Notes: a model not told the origin generated them from the letters alone. A stretch of DNA of 64,000 nt from Platanthera guangdongensis (GCA_039583875.1 CM077157.1:71424346-71488345), one strand, 5' to 3'. Counted from the first letter of the stretch, positions 34,558 through 47,225 are shown. Program-made: numbers and translations.

Positions 34558-37280
34558 TGTAACATCCTGACTTTTATTGGGACACCAGAGCCCTAGTGGG
34601 CCCAATAAAAGTGGCATGAACCCTACCCATGACCCGGTGGGAGATAACCCTAGGCAGGAAATAGAGCTAGAGAACTCCGAATTGAGTTCTGTCAGTTCCT
34701 GTGACCTCGTACAGTCGATACAAGTGCATCGGAACTCGTTCAGTTAGACCCCGAGGTCATATAGTGGATGTGACCATTCCTCGTAAAACGCAACGAGAGC
34801 AGATTTTGGATATCGAGCTAGAGAACTTCGAATTGAGTTCTGTCGATTCCTGTGAATATAACCTAGACAGGTGCATCGAACCCGTCGCGTCACAGTCCGA
34901 GATCTCACGAAAGTTTTACACACTTCGATCATTTTAGCGCGCTGCCACGCGCAAATTTTGGACTTTCGCCAAACGAACTCAGATTCAACCCCAGTTAGTG
35001 GCGTTGGACTCGTGTGGTCAATACGAAGTCAATGGAAGTCGTCCCAGTCAACTTCGACGACAATTGGTCAACTTGTGGTCAAATCAAGCATAGTCATGCA
35101 CCGAAAAGCGTGCGCACACCAATTATGACACGACACCCGAACTTTAACCCGATCCTGATGACTTGGACCCACTTTGACTTTGACCAGCAAGGGGGACCCA
35201 CCCTAGGGTTGACTTGGTCAAACCACCCTAAAAGCCTTTCTTTTGGACTTTTGTCCAAATGGGGGGCCCACCTCCTCCCCATGGGTGGATGGTCCTTGCC
35301 CCCTCACTCTTCTTTGGGCCCCCAACCAGCAAGCCCTCACTAGGATAGGTGGAGGCCCACCCAACCCCTCCTCTCCTCTCTTTCCCCCCTCTCTTTTCAA
35401 AAGGCCCAAGCCCATAAGGGCTTGACCTTCTTTTCGCCACATGGGGGAAAAGAGGTGGCCTCCAGCTGTCTTTGGACAGCTGGAGGGTGGGGATTTAATC
35501 CCTCCGTAAGGAGGGATTAATCCCACCTTGCCTAGGGGAGGAGAGCCCCCCCTCCCCAAGCTTATAAAAGGCCCCTCTCCCTCTCCTTTCCCCTCAAGAC
35601 TTAGAGCAGCTCACCCCCCCCCTGCCTGACCCTTGTCGGAGCCCTGGTGGCCGGAAAAAGCCAAGCCGAGGCTCCTCCCCCCTCAACCACCGCTACCAAG
35701 GCATGGCTAACCACGACGGCCCCTCTAGAGCCCACCATACCCAGGTGGCACACGTCTCCATCCCCCATCCCCATTTTGGACGTGCTGCATGTGCCTCCCT
35801 GCGGTCGGAGCGCCGCCGGCGCCACCCGATCCTTGTTCCAGGCCGGGTGGTGCCCAGGGAGGAGAGATCCTCCCCCAGTGCCGGTGGTGGCGCTGGGGAA
35901 GTGTTATACCACTGGGGCGGCGACCCCCAGCGGTGGAGAGCGGCGGTGCCGCCCGAAAACGCGGTTCCGGTGGCACCCGCAAAAACAGAACATAGTTCGT
36001 ATAGAACTGGCGGCGGCGGCCGGCGGCGCATGCCCGCCGGACCACCGCCGGCGAGAAGCCCGACCCCCAGCGCGCCGGCCGGGGGTGGACTGGCAGGCGA
36101 CTAACCGCCAGAGGAGCAGGGGTGGCGCGGTGGCGCAGGGAGCAGGGCCACCGCCACCCCAGGCCCTCGGGTTGTTGATTTCGGCGGCGGCCGGCTGCGC
36201 CAGGCTGCCGGACCACCGCCCAGAGGGTCGCTGACCCCCGGCGAGTTGATCGGGGCCGGCGATGGCGGCTGGTGGAAGCTGGCCGGCGGTGGTGGAGGCT
36301 GCCACCCTCCCCACCACCGGGAAGCAACAGTTGCCGTCCGATCTCATGATGAGATCGGACTGCCCTGATCTTCTCAATTCCCGCCCCCCCCCCCCCCCCC
36401 CCCCCCCCCCGCCTCAACTTTAGCGCCCCCCCCCCCCCCCCCCACAGCGGCTCCGTTGTTGATCCGCTGTGGGGACAGAAGGACAAATCAAGTCCCGCGG
36501 CTCAATTTCAGCCGTAGGATCAGATCGATCTGCTATTGACAGACCAAATCAAGGGCAGAGGCTTTGGGAATTGTTTTGGGCCAAACCTAGGCCTCTAGGA
36601 GAAAAATGACCAGCATGTAAAATGTTCCCCATACTAAGGGCTATCTCCACAAAAATTCTGAGATTTTTTGGAGTTAATTTATTACTTTTTAAAAGCCAAA
36701 AAAAAATTTGATTGGCTAAATTAAATGCCCAAAACACCTCAAAAAATTATAAAAAAAATTACTAGGCGCATTTTAGGCCCTCCTAAGGATTGTATCAAAA
36801 TTTGGGGTCACGAGGATAGGTTTTGATATTTTTCCTAAAATATCTGAAGCCTAGGGTCGCTTACGGATCTTTATTCCGCTCGTTTTCCCTAAAAAGTGGA
36901 ATTTGGAGCGCACGACCACCCCTTTATATTCAAATAAGTATTCCAAACTTTTTATCGACGAGAGAGGCCGAGGCAAGTGTCTAAGCTCCGGGATTTCCGA
37001 GATTTCGTAAAACCGTCGAGCGCCTTGACTCTCGAATGAGTAGGGCACGCTCGGAAGGTGAGGGTACGAGTGATGACTTGGAGTTGTCCCTGATGACTAA
37101 CAAGAATGTAACTCATAGCCAACCCTTGATCTAATTAAGCCGTAATAATTATGGCGCAACCAAATTAATTGGATCCTAATAATTGATGTAACCCAATAAA
37201 ATCTCCTTTAAATCTCGATGAAATTGAAGCCTCCTGAATAGGAGTGATTGGACTACTAACCATTTTCTTTGTGTTTTCTC

Positions 37281-37560
37281 CAGTCTCATACTGGTCAAGC
37301 TTATTTCAGTACTTTTTATTCAGTACTACTGCAGTCTCGTACTGGTCAAGCTTATTTCAGTACTTTCTATTCAGTACTACTCCAATCTCGTACTGGTCAA
37401 GATTATTTCAGTACCTTCTATTTAGTACTACTCCAGTCTTGCACTGATCAAGCTTATTTAAGTACTTTCTATTCAGTACTACTTCAGTCTTGTAATGATC
37501 AAGCTTTTCTCAGAACTTTCAATTTAGTACTACTCCAGTCTCGTACTGGTCACATTTCAT
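37281..37560 (+). repeat. 51-bp tandem repeat, 5.5 copies, in M LTR
   Basis: Units start at 37281, 37332, 37383, 37434, 37485 and 37536, always 51 bp apart. The unit carries CAGTCTCGTACTGGTCAAGC and TATTCAGTACTACT. 51 is a multiple of 3, so the repeat stays open in some frames, which explains the ORFs there. Confidence 0.92.
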
Positions 37561-38198
37561 TCCAGCACTTTAAATAAGCAGCATAATCACCACACCTGTC
37601 CTCATTGCAATCTACTATTCAATTCCGGGTCCTTCTCTGACGAGCAATCGTTGCTAAAGTTGTGCCTTAGTTGGGGATAACTGGTGTTGAAGTAGTCCTC
37701 CAAGTCTAGCCCCAAAAAAAGCGCTCTCTCGCTTCTTGTTGAAAGTAGAGCTAAGCACCGACACCCGAAGTCTAAAGCCTGGTAAGGCAGGCCAATGTAG
37801 ACTCAGTGTATTTATTGGTTGCCCTTTTGTTTGATTGTTTGTAAATTGCTTGCGATGAAATAGTGGCGGGTCAGTCCCCCCTCGCAGACCATTCGTACCG
37901 GTGCGGGAAGGTCGACGACTCAAGGCGACAGGGAGATGAGTACCACGGTTGATCGGCCGTTATAATCCCCGTCGGGTTTTCCTCCGGTGGTCGGCAAAAT
38001 CGATTCGCCGGATGTCGCTCACATTCAAGATTACACAAGGTGGTACGTTAGGGCCTGGGGTTGTGCGGTACGATCACCCCCAGAAGTGGCAGGACTGGCC
38101 ACTATCACCGACGGCCACATTGGTGAGGCCCGCGGGGCTCGCTACCCTGCTAGAACAGAAGCGATCCAAACTATATCGACATAGGGTTTGTGTGAGCG

Positions 38199-38295
38199 GC
38201 TATGAATGCCTGTAGTGTGTGCATGACTTTCAATGCCTGCGGTGTGTTGCGGCTATGAATGCCTGTGGTGTGTGCGCCGCTGTGAATGCCTGCGA
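38199..38295 (+). repeat. Short tandem repeat (25-30-bp unit, about four copies)
   Basis: The block GCTATGAATGCCTGTGGTGT recurs with variation four times. Confidence 0.75.
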
Positions 38296-39003
38296 TAGAA
38301 TTCAAGATAGGAAAACCTGATGTGCTGATGAGCTAGTGGAGCCTTGTTATAACTGATTTATATTACTGTTGCTTTCCTTTCCAGTTATACAATCCAGTAC
38401 TCTTTCATAATTGATCCTAGCTGTACATATATGAAATGTTGTGCTAACCCACTCTTGCTTTGACTATTTACTTTTGTTGCGTGGGTGTGTGCTCGTCCCC
38501 AGGATATGGATCCGGGGAGGAGATTTATTTTCACTTAGTTCTATGACTAACAGTTATTTCAACAACCATTCACAGGAGGTGGAGCACCGTAGTGACCCGC
38601 TGCCGTAGGAGATTACGCCAGTAGCTAGGACTACTTGAGCATATGCACCCCCGCCGTCCACAGAGTTTAGAGACGTGAGTACTGCCGAGCAGTATAGATG
38701 GAGAGAGTATGAGCAATATATGTAGTACATGTAAAGCCCACGGGCTTATATAAACGCTTAGGCTTCGGCCATAGAACTTCTGTGTTAATGATATGTTATA
38801 TATATGCAATGGTTTCCTGTTAATGCTTCCGCTATACTTTGATGGGTTGTGAATGTTATGATTCGAACCGAGCAAAGCGACCATCTAGTGCTTGGATAGG
38901 GTGGATCATTTCCCCTAAGAGCACTGGGTGGACGTCTTGGGCCAGTAGTACCCCTCCGGCCCGACCCGGGCAAAAGGTTGGGGGGGGGGGGGGGGGTACT
39001 ACA

Positions 39004-39306
39004 AATGGATCAGAGCCATCACGATTCATCCTTGTGGAGCAGTCTCAGGATCCCTCCGTCCCTCGCTTCATTCTAGGTTCGGGACGAACCTTGCAGTGGA
39101 AGCCTAGTGGACCCTAGTGTAGAGGCTTAGGGATTCTAGTCTGTACGATAGTACGCCCATACATCATTGTTTTTCGCTTAGGTTGTCATTTTTGCAAATT
39201 TCCCCTACTTTTGCAAAATACTGACACTCTTTCCTCTTACTTCTCCAGATACCGGAGTACAGTAACGGTGGATCCTCATCCAGAGGATATGTTACAGCTA
39301 CCCCAC
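39004..39306 (+). other. M-family internal leader stub
   Basis: Starts two bases after the LTR with TGGATCAGAGCC (39006-39017), a PBS missing one T of TGGTATCAGAGCC. Near its end TTCCTCTTACTTCTCCAG (AG at 39247-39248) is a very good 3' splice site, and a GTGAGT lies upstream in the LTR. No coding domain remains before the next element cuts in at 39307. Confidence 0.6.
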
Positions 39307-39583
39307 TGTAACGCCCCTTGCCGATCCAACGTGACAACGTCACGGCTCCGCTCTAGGCGACGCTACCGGGCTGCAGCCCAAGCACTCCAACGTCTCTCCC
39401 TCCACAGGCGGGTTGTTGGTGGCCACAACCTCCCTTTGATGAGGTAAACTCGATAGTCAAGTCCGCACTACGGGGACTTCCCAGGAGGTCACCCATCCCA
39501 GTACTACTTCAGCCCGAGCACACTTAACTATGGAGTTCTTTCAACTCACATCACCAATTTAGCTGCAACACCCGTATCAAACA
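39307..39583 (-). repeat. Cassandra-like LTR with 5S rRNA segment, antisense
   Basis: On the minus strand about 277 bp running TGTTTGATACG..GGGGCGTTACA. At 39474-39542 it matches the 3' part of plant 5S rRNA (GAACTCCATAGTTAAG, GTAGTACTGGGATGGGTGAC, CTCCTGGGAAGTCC), covering the internal promoter boxes. Cassandra TRIM elements are known to carry 5S sequence in their LTRs. No second LTR or matching TSD found, so it is a probable solo LTR with uncertain right edge. 39584-39688 is unassigned. Confidence 0.75.
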
Positions 39584-40200
39584 GTGCTCGCGCCAGCGTG
39601 TTCCGAATCATCACAAAGCCTGTGTTAATCAAATCTCAAACAAGCCGCATACACATATGCAATACGTAAAACATACAAGCAATACAATACTAGAAGGTCC
39701 GGCCGGGGTCCCACAACATATGCCACAAAATAGGCGGTGAAGTTACGGAGTGATACCAGAGTAGCGCAGCGCATCCTAACACATGACATTCTAGCGGAAG
39801 CCTAATACTAACATTTGAACTCCACACCTGAATGTCTAACATATAAAAGCTTCACATTTTATACATCATAGGAATGTCTTACAACAAACATAAACAGTTG
39901 GCCTTATGGCCTTACAGTGCTTTCATTATAGTGGCCTCAAACACTGGCGCGCAGGCTGGCCACATTAAAAGGAAACACAACACAATTCATATAGCCTTTG
40001 AGGGCTAGCGGCAGCAGCAGGAACATCAGCATCAGGGCCTTCAGCCTTTCTTAGTCCCGCTTGGCTCTCCGGCACCTGCACATGGGCAGTCCACCCAACG
40101 GTGGCAAATAGAGGCAATAGTCAGCATTCAACTGACCAAATTATAACGACTCTACCCCTTTCCCGGGGCAGTGGTATTTAATCCCTGCAAGCATAGCACA

Positions 40201-40203
<3 letters not shown>

Positions 40204-40291
<88 letters not shown>
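40204..40291. repeat. (TA)n microsatellite
   Basis: About 44 TA units. The other H LTR has only a short TA run at 42924-42942 in the same place. ORFs made of Tyr-Ile repeats are artefacts of this tract. Confidence 0.97.
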
Positions 40292-40293
<2 letters not shown>

Positions 40294-40779
40294 TACAATG
40301 TGCTCTCACGCACATTCATTCCATCACAATTGTCAGCCACGCGGCCCGAGGATTCGTGCACTCAGGGCACATTCTTGGTGTACCGACGAACCCGGGTTCT
40401 ACCACCGTCTCAGGGTCGCAGCCCAACGACAAATCACTTGAGCATTTCACTCCATGGCGTGTAGCTAGAGTTCTAGTCGTAAGGCATTGGGATTGGCCCA
40501 TAGCCCCCCATTGTGTCATAGCGCGCAGTCCTACGAGTCTTGCTATGCGCTCCAAAAGACCGCACTTTCAGGTCTCACGCCGGATGGACATAGCGCAGGT
40601 CAGATCCTCCACCCCCCGTTGCTCAAATCGCCTTACCATCACCGAGCACAGCGTACTCTCAGCTAAATCAAAGGCGCGGGTCGGTCTCACCGATCCTGTT
40701 CTGGCATTCAAGCCTAGTTGCTTTCCTCGGTGCACCAGTACTTCCTCTTAAACCCATTCCATATCATAACATCAGCGGG

Positions 40780-41070
40780 TCTTTCCTGGGCGTACTAGTA
40801 CTTCCTGCTATTCTCTTCACAGGCATGACTCCACAAATCATAATGTCCAGGGTATTTCCATGGCTTACCATGCCAATGCTTCCTGTTACTCCCTTTCACA
40901 GGTACTACCAAAGAACATCAAGCATCACAAAAGGGTATTTCTTGGACTTCCAATCCAGTACTTCTTGTTACTTTCCTTCATAGGTTGAACCCAAAAGCAC
41001 AAACATTCTACGGGTATTTTCCTGGACTACCACTCCAGTACTTCCTACTACTTCCCTTCACAGGTCCAAC
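40780..41070 (-). repeat. Tandem repeat of about 85-90 bp in H LTR
   Basis: Units built around GGTATTTCCTGGACTACC and CAGTACTTCCTGTTACTT, three to four diverged copies. Confidence 0.75.
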
Positions 41071-41328
41071 TCGTCGACTCCTAAACTACACGTTTATCAT
41101 AGAGTCTTCTCCGGTTTGTATGTAACATGACCAATCCAGACCAACCTGTCCAGATGGGCTTCACACAACATGCCTATTCCGTACTCCATTTCCGGATCTA
41201 TATGCCAAATGATTGGGGATTCCATGAATCAACCCAAAAGGCTCCCATAATCAGCCAGCCTCTGGTGGGGGAGTCATATGCGTATGCCAAAAGGAAGCCT
41301 TCACATGGCTAGAAAGAAAGGTCGTTAC

Positions 41329-41352
41329 CCTTGCAGACCGCTTCGGTTCCAT
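41329..41352 (-). CDS. Candidate first gag exon in H LTR
   Basis: Minus strand: ATG at 41352, eight codons reading M-E-P-K-R-S-A-R, ending AGG directly before GTAACG (41328-41323). Same length, phase and donor as the exon at 23237-23260 although the surrounding LTR is strongly diverged. Several differences are third-position. The rest of gag is deleted in H. Confidence 0.55.
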
Positions 41353-42109
41353 GAGCTCCTAACTAGCTAGGAAGAACCGCAACAGCTTTTCCTCCGCAAC
41401 ACTGGCCTCGGATCTCTTGTCGGAAAACCGCAGCACCATTAGTGACCGGCCCCTCTTCTTCCCCCTCCTCCTTCCTCTCTCTTTCTCTCTGTAGGATTGT
41501 AGAAAGAGAAGGCCAAGTTACAAATGAGTTCTCCCAACCCCCTTTTCAGCCTTAAATCCACAGGGAGGAGTCTCAGCCGTTGGATCCCAACTGAAATAAC
41601 GGACGACCACGATTTGCTACCAAAATCATACTTTTTGCCTGACACGGCCTATGACACGCCCGTGTCCCAGGCCGTGTTCCTCAAGCGGTGCTTAACCGAA
41701 TTATCGAATCTAGTGCACGCCCATGTGACATGCCCGTGTCCCAGGGCGTGTCACCTGACACGCCTTTAGACACGCCCGTGTCTGTGGTCGTGTTCATCAG
41801 GCTTCGCAACTTTAAAATCACCCGAGACTCACACGGCCTATGACACGCCCGTGTCTCAGGCCGTGTGCCAATTACACGACACTAGACACGCCCAGCTAAA
41901 ATTCGCCGGGCTGAGTTCGTCGACCGCGCTGACACGCCCTGTGACACGCCCGTGTCATAGGCCATGTCCTATGCTCTCGACAATCGTCGAACGAATTTTT
42001 GTCGACCACTCGTCGACTGCTCACCCAAGAAGGACACGCCCTGGGACACGCACGTGTCCCAGGCCGTGTCACCCAATGTTTTCCAAACTCTGGATTTTCG
42101 GGTGTTACA

Positions 42110-42372
42110 ACCCTCCCCTCCTTACAAAAATTTCGTCCCCGAATTTTTCACCAAGTAAGGAGCTCAAACAGAAGGATTTTCATTCCACAATCGTTTCAGT
42201 ACAACTCGATACCTACTGCATAACCGTTACACAAAGAGTTCGGGAAACATGGTGTTCTCGAAGACTGAAGCTGATCATGAAAACCACTTGGTTCGTACAG
42301 ACACGTGCTCGGCACCCCACAAAATAAGGCGACCACGACTTCGAAAGGGAAAGACCGAGACATCTGATACCA
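42110..42372 (-). other. H internal remnant with PPT and PBS
   Basis: Minus strand: PBS TGGTATCAGATG at 42372-42361 and polypurine tract AAGGAGGGGAGGG adjoining the 3' LTR at about 42122-42110. Only about 240 bp lie between them, with no coding motif. Confidence 0.75.
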
Positions 42373-45300
42373 AAAATTTAACGACACCATTCATTCACAT
42401 AACATATACTAGAAGGTCCGGCCGGGGCCCCACAGCATATGCCACAAAACAGGCGGTGAAGTTATGGAGTGATACCAGAGTAGCGCAGCGCATCCTAACA
42501 CATGACATTCTAGTGCAAACCTAACACTAACACTTGAACTCCACACCTGAATGTCCAACATATAAAAGCTTCATATTTTATACATCATAGGAATGTCTTA
42601 CAACAAACATAAATAGTTGGCCCTATGGCCTTATAGGGCTTTCATAACAACGGCCTCAAACATTGGCACGCAGGCCGGCCACATCAAAAGGAAACACAAC
42701 ACATTTCATATAGCCTTCGAGGGCTAGCGGCAGCAGCAGGAATAGCAGCATCAGGGCCATCAGCCTTTCTTACTCCCGCTTGGCTCTCCGACACCTGCAC
42801 AGGGACAGTCCACCCAACGGTGGCAAACAGAGGCAACAATTAGCATTCAGTTGACCAAATTATAACGACCCTACCCCTTTCCCGGGGCAGTGGTATTTAA
42901 TCCCTACAGGCATAACACAAGCATATATATATATATATATATCATACAATGTGCTCTCACGCACATTGTAACATCCCTCAAACAACTAGACCCATAGGAG
43001 TGGTTTTGTCATTACTAGGTCATGACAAAACCTAAGTAAGCCCAAGAAAGCCAAGTAAACTTAGGGATGTAGGTGAGACCACTATGGGCTGCAAATAGTA
43101 GATTTATGTAATCTTGGTCAAGAGGATCATGGGTCTTCACCAAGACTTCCAGACCCCATCATGGCCTCACCAATCCATTGTAAGGTTCACTTGAACACTA
43201 AGGGCCCATGAAAGGTTGTCAAAGTGGTTGGGTTGGCCAAGGTCAACTCTATCCCTAAATGGGTCATGCTAGCCTACTTAGGGCCAATTGGCCAACCCCT
43301 AGCCAGGTGGACACCACCCATGCCCTACTAACCCTAAGGTGTGGTCAATGGGTCACTAGGGACCCATTGGGGACAATCTTTGAGGCTAAGTTGACCTAAG
43401 TCAACTGTAGCACCAAAATGGTCAAAGTGCCCTTACCAAGGGTAGGTGGCCCCCAAAGTGCCAAGTCAACCCTACCCATCCCTACCTAGACCCTAGGAGT
43501 GCCCAATAGGTCACTAAAGACCCAATGATGGTAACAGAAAAGGTCAATTTGACCTAGGTCAACCGTAGTCAAGATTAAGTAAAACCAGCTCAAATGGGCT
43601 AACCCAAACTCAAGCCCTCCTTCCATTTTGGGCTAGCCTTAATATCATGAAAAATAATGAATGAGTGGGCTGCCAATAGGCTAAAAAAGTCAGCATAGTC
43701 AACCTAGATGACTAGGAGAGAGAAAAAACTCAACCTCATTTTAATGGAGGAGAGAGAGAAAGGTGAAAGGGTGCCATTCATGGATAAGGAGGCCAAAGGC
43801 CACTCCTCATTGGCTGACCCAATACCACATTCGCTTCAGGAAGACCAGGGGGCTAGTTTGGAGGTTGTCCATGGCCGGAACAGTGCACCATGCCATGGCC
43901 GAAAAGAATACCTTCAATGGCCATTAATGGCCATTGAAGCTTTGGACCTTCCCTCCCCTTCTAAACGACTGGATTCAACTCCTCTGGGGAAGAGCAGTAA
44001 TTTCCAGCCGTTTCCCGGCTGGATTGAGCCCTAGTTCAGCCCCCTCTACCATGGCCGAACCTAGCCATTAATGGCCTTAATGGCCATTGATGATCCAGCC
44101 CCTCCTCTCCCCATCTGAGGCTTTAAACACCATCAGTGGGTCGAGGGAAGCTTTTCCCAATCCTTACCTGAAGAAATCGAGCCTCCCCACTGTGCAGTTG
44201 CAGAAACCTTGCGGCCCCACCTTCAGAAATGGCATCCCGACAATCTTCTCGGCTTGAGGTCGCCGACAAGGTCCTCCTCCTCTCCTTATCTCATGGATAG
44301 ATCATAACAACGTTTAGGTTCAAGGTTCGTGCTCAATTGAGCCCAAAATAATTCCTTGTTTCCATGGTTTCGGGCCGAAAAGTTACTTGATAGAACCGCC
44401 GGAATCCGCCTCTCCGGCGGCTGTGCCGCCGCCTGGCGACAGCCACCACCTCAACGGAGGTGGTGGTGGCGGTGGCCGGCCGGGGAAGTGGCTGGATTGC
44501 CGGCGGCAGCGTTTGGAAGGAGCTCTAGGAGGGATGAATCCAGGCTGTCGGCTGGAGCTTGAATATGACGAGATGTCGTCCAAGGCGCACCAAGATTCGT
44601 GCCATATTAGACTTGAAACTATAGGAAATAAATTTCTGATTATTTAATTATGTCACACATTTTGTATTTTATGGTTTTAATTTTTAAAAATACTTAGGTG
44701 CTATTTCATAAAATGTGGTCAACATAAACTTTGTAGCCTGGAGAGTCTAGTGTACAACAAAATTGATTTGAACCCATTTAGGTGCCTGGTTTGAACAGGG
44801 CACTCATTTTGGTGGGACCTATACCTAGGGCTATCCTGAGATTAAAAAGGGTGTCCACTCTTCATCCCTTGTCCAAATGAGCTTAATTTTGGGCAGGGGG
44901 TCACTATTAACCATGCCTAGGGTCTGTCCAAAAATGAGAATTTTCGGAGATACTTTGGCTATAGTTTTATCTTTTATGTAATAATACTAGGGTAATTTAA
45001 TTAGGTGGTCTAAATACCTCCGAACCCTCCCAAATTCTGGTGAGTGGTCCCTGGCCTCATAATATGTCTCTGTATAAATTTTCACCCCATTTGGATGTGT
45101 TTTGGATAGTTAATGAACTAACCCTAATTTTAAATTAATGAGAGGCTCTTAAGTGAAAAGTGCACTTTAAGGTTGAGTGGTCAATTCACCTCAACAGAGG
45201 CTGAGATTTTGACCACTGACTGGAAATGACCTTTAAGACCCTCAAAGGGATTATGGGGTGGTCTAAGGTAGCTTTGCCCTAGGATCCAAACTCACACCCT

Positions 45301-46764
45301 GAGGAGGGGCTTTTGAGTGTTGTGAGGGGCATGATGTCAAATACCCTTGAGTGATCTTGCAACTTGGTAGAAATGATGCTAGGGTATCCAAAGCCCTCTG
45401 GTATGAGTTCTAGGGGATTTGAAGATGGAGGAACCTCTCAAATCCCTAACCTTAGTTTAGGGCATATCCACCTTTAGTGTAGAATAAGCCACCAAAACTT
45501 ACTAAAAAGGTGTGAAACCTAGGTAGCATGGATTTTAACTTAGTTAGGACCTCTGGTGAATTTATTGGAATTTTAAGAGTAATACTACTAGCACCCCCTT
45601 TGATATACATGATGTGGCCCAATTTGGTATTTTATTTATTATGATCACACTATTCATTCTACACTCATGAAACTTAGGCATGAGATGTCTTAAGGCATTA
45701 TGGTTGTCCCTGAATTTTGTTATAAACTTTAGTTGAAAAACTTTAGTGTTTCCTTCACAAGCTTTAAAAAGGGCATTTATGGTCAATATATTATTTAGAG
45801 ATATTTACTTGTTGCAAAATTGTGAAATTGGAGCTCTGATAGTTTTTAAGTCAATATTCACTTGGAGAAATTAATTCATGATTTTTAGATGATTATTGGC
45901 AATATATACTTTACAAACCCATAATTTTGGGAATTTGATGTAAAATTTGTTTAGAGCTTAATTCCTACTGGAAACTTGTGAGACACTGGATTTTATGTTA
46001 ATTAGTCATATTGAATTTATCATAAATTTTGTAGAGCAATTGCTTGTCTAAAATGGGTACTTCATGTTCAATTTTGATTTTTTGATTACTAGAATAAATA
46101 AATAAATTATCTGATAAATCAGGAAAATTATGAATTTCTGGGTTTAGGCTAAAAATGTCATTATAGCCCTCCAATAATTACTATAGGGGTATTGGGTGAT
46201 TATTTGGTGTACCTCACCTTATACACTTCATATAGCTTAGGTTGGTCTGCATTTAGTAAAATCGCAGAAGTTGTCTGGGAGTAAGAATTGGGGCACACGA
46301 GTTGGGGTTATAAGTTTGCTGATTTGGATGAATGATAAAGATTTCGTCGTTGGAAGTTGGGATTAGTGAGGGGTTGGAATGGCTAGTGTCCGGTGGTGCT
46401 CGGGATCGACAAAAGATCGTCCTTCTCGTAGGGAGGAAGTGTTTAATGCACTAGGGCTAGATTCAGTAAAATTATTTATGGGTTAGGAAATTGGGTAGAA
46501 ACCAATAATAGTAAGTGTCTTGCGAAAGGGAGCTTTGGGCGTAATCCCATCGTAGTTCCTAGTGCCTTCGAGAGCCCTTCACGGGGTATACCTTGGGCAG
46601 TCCTGGGCTAACCTAAATGTTAGGTAAAATTGAAACGCAAGAGTAACTAGAAATAATATAGGGTTGCACTCACACTCCCCGGTGTTGTGGGGGGGGGGGG
46701 GGGGGTTGGTTGGGTCACTCAGGCAGTAGGCTCGGTGGATTTGGTGGTGGGCAGCTGGGCCCGG

Positions 46765-46823
46765 CGAGCTTTTGCTCGGTTGTTGTTTGTGATGGGCAGG
46801 TTGGCCCGGCGAGCTTTAGCTCG
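46765..46823 (+). repeat. Two CGAGC/GCTCG hairpins
   Basis: CGAGC-TTTT-GCTCG at 46765-46778 and CGAGC-TTTA-GCTCG at 46810-46823. Sense counterparts of the repeats at 17479-17626. Confidence 0.75.
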
Positions 46824-47225
46824 GTGCTTATACATAAGGTTGCATGTGCATAAAGTAAAGGTGGTGGGTCTTCGGTATTGGAGTGTCGATGCACCGATGC
46901 CAACACGTTGACTCGGCAAGTGTGGTTTAGCACTTGGCCAAGTAAAGTCTGGTGCGCTAGCCGGCAAGAGTACGCAGGAGCTCCGCTTAGTGCACCAGCA
47001 TTGAGGCATACGATAGGTCTGACTGGTAGTGCAATTACCGGTTTAGAGGTGGGCGAGGCCCAACCCACAGCTTCCGTTTGCCACTACGGAGGTATCCTGG
47101 GATGTTCGACTCTAGAAAGGGGGAACTAAAGGTGTACACAGTGTCGAGTGGGTGTGTTGCACTTGCATGTTCACAGCATGGCATAATTGTATTTCATTGC
47201 ATAATCATTGCATTCAACCCTGACA

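Larger units (their letters stand above)
34558..39003 (+). repeat. M-family giant LTR
   Basis: 4446 bp from TGTAACATCCTGAC to TACTACA, followed by a PBS-like site at 39006. It contains a GC-rich block (35700-36480) with poly-C runs near 36386-36410 and 36426-36443, two tandem repeats, a G-run (38980-38996) just before its end and a GTGAGT donor-like site (38675). Long ORFs in the GC-rich block are low complexity, lie on both strands and are not credible genes. Confidence 0.72.
39689..42109 (-). repeat. H 3' LTR (antisense)
   Basis: Minus-strand start TGTAACACCCG at 42109. Its distal end is truncated near 39689, judged by comparison with 42408 and the Tekay LTR. ACACGCCCGTGTC-type palindromes lie at 41640-42080, the candidate gag exon at 41352-41329, an 88-bp tandem repeat at 40780-41070 and a TA microsatellite at 40204-40291. 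Confidence 0.72.
39689..42966 (-). mobile_element. Antisense Tekay-like deletion derivative (H)
   Basis: On the minus strand: part of the 5' LTR (42966-42376, cut by element C), PBS, about 260 bp of internal sequence, polypurine tract, then the 3' LTR (42109-39689). The coding region is gone. LTR features (CACGCCCGTGTC motifs, candidate first exon, CCGGACCTTCTAGTAT near the end) show relation to the Tekay-like element at 22549. It could be a non-autonomous form or an internally deleted copy. Confidence 0.72.

Noticed and set aside
35647..36486. Several long overlapping ORFs in the GC-rich M LTR block
   Set aside because: Low complexity (Gly, Pro, Arg), open on both strands because of high GC, adjoin homopolymer runs, and copy A breaks off within the block.
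37244..37577. ORFs through the 51-bp tandem repeat as a repeat protein gene
   Set aside because: The repeat length is a multiple of three so frames stay open by chance; more than one frame is open and the repeat lies inside a non-coding LTR.
1..39003. Copies A and B as the two LTRs of one L element
   Set aside because: Both carry the M insertion at the same base and no L coding region lies between them; duplication of a composite explains this better.
39474..39542. Functional 5S rRNA gene
   Set aside because: Only the 3' portion matches, and LTR-like ends surround it; better explained as a Cassandra-type LTR.
40152..40361. ORFs with long Tyr-Ile repeats
   Set aside because: Translation of a TA microsatellite.
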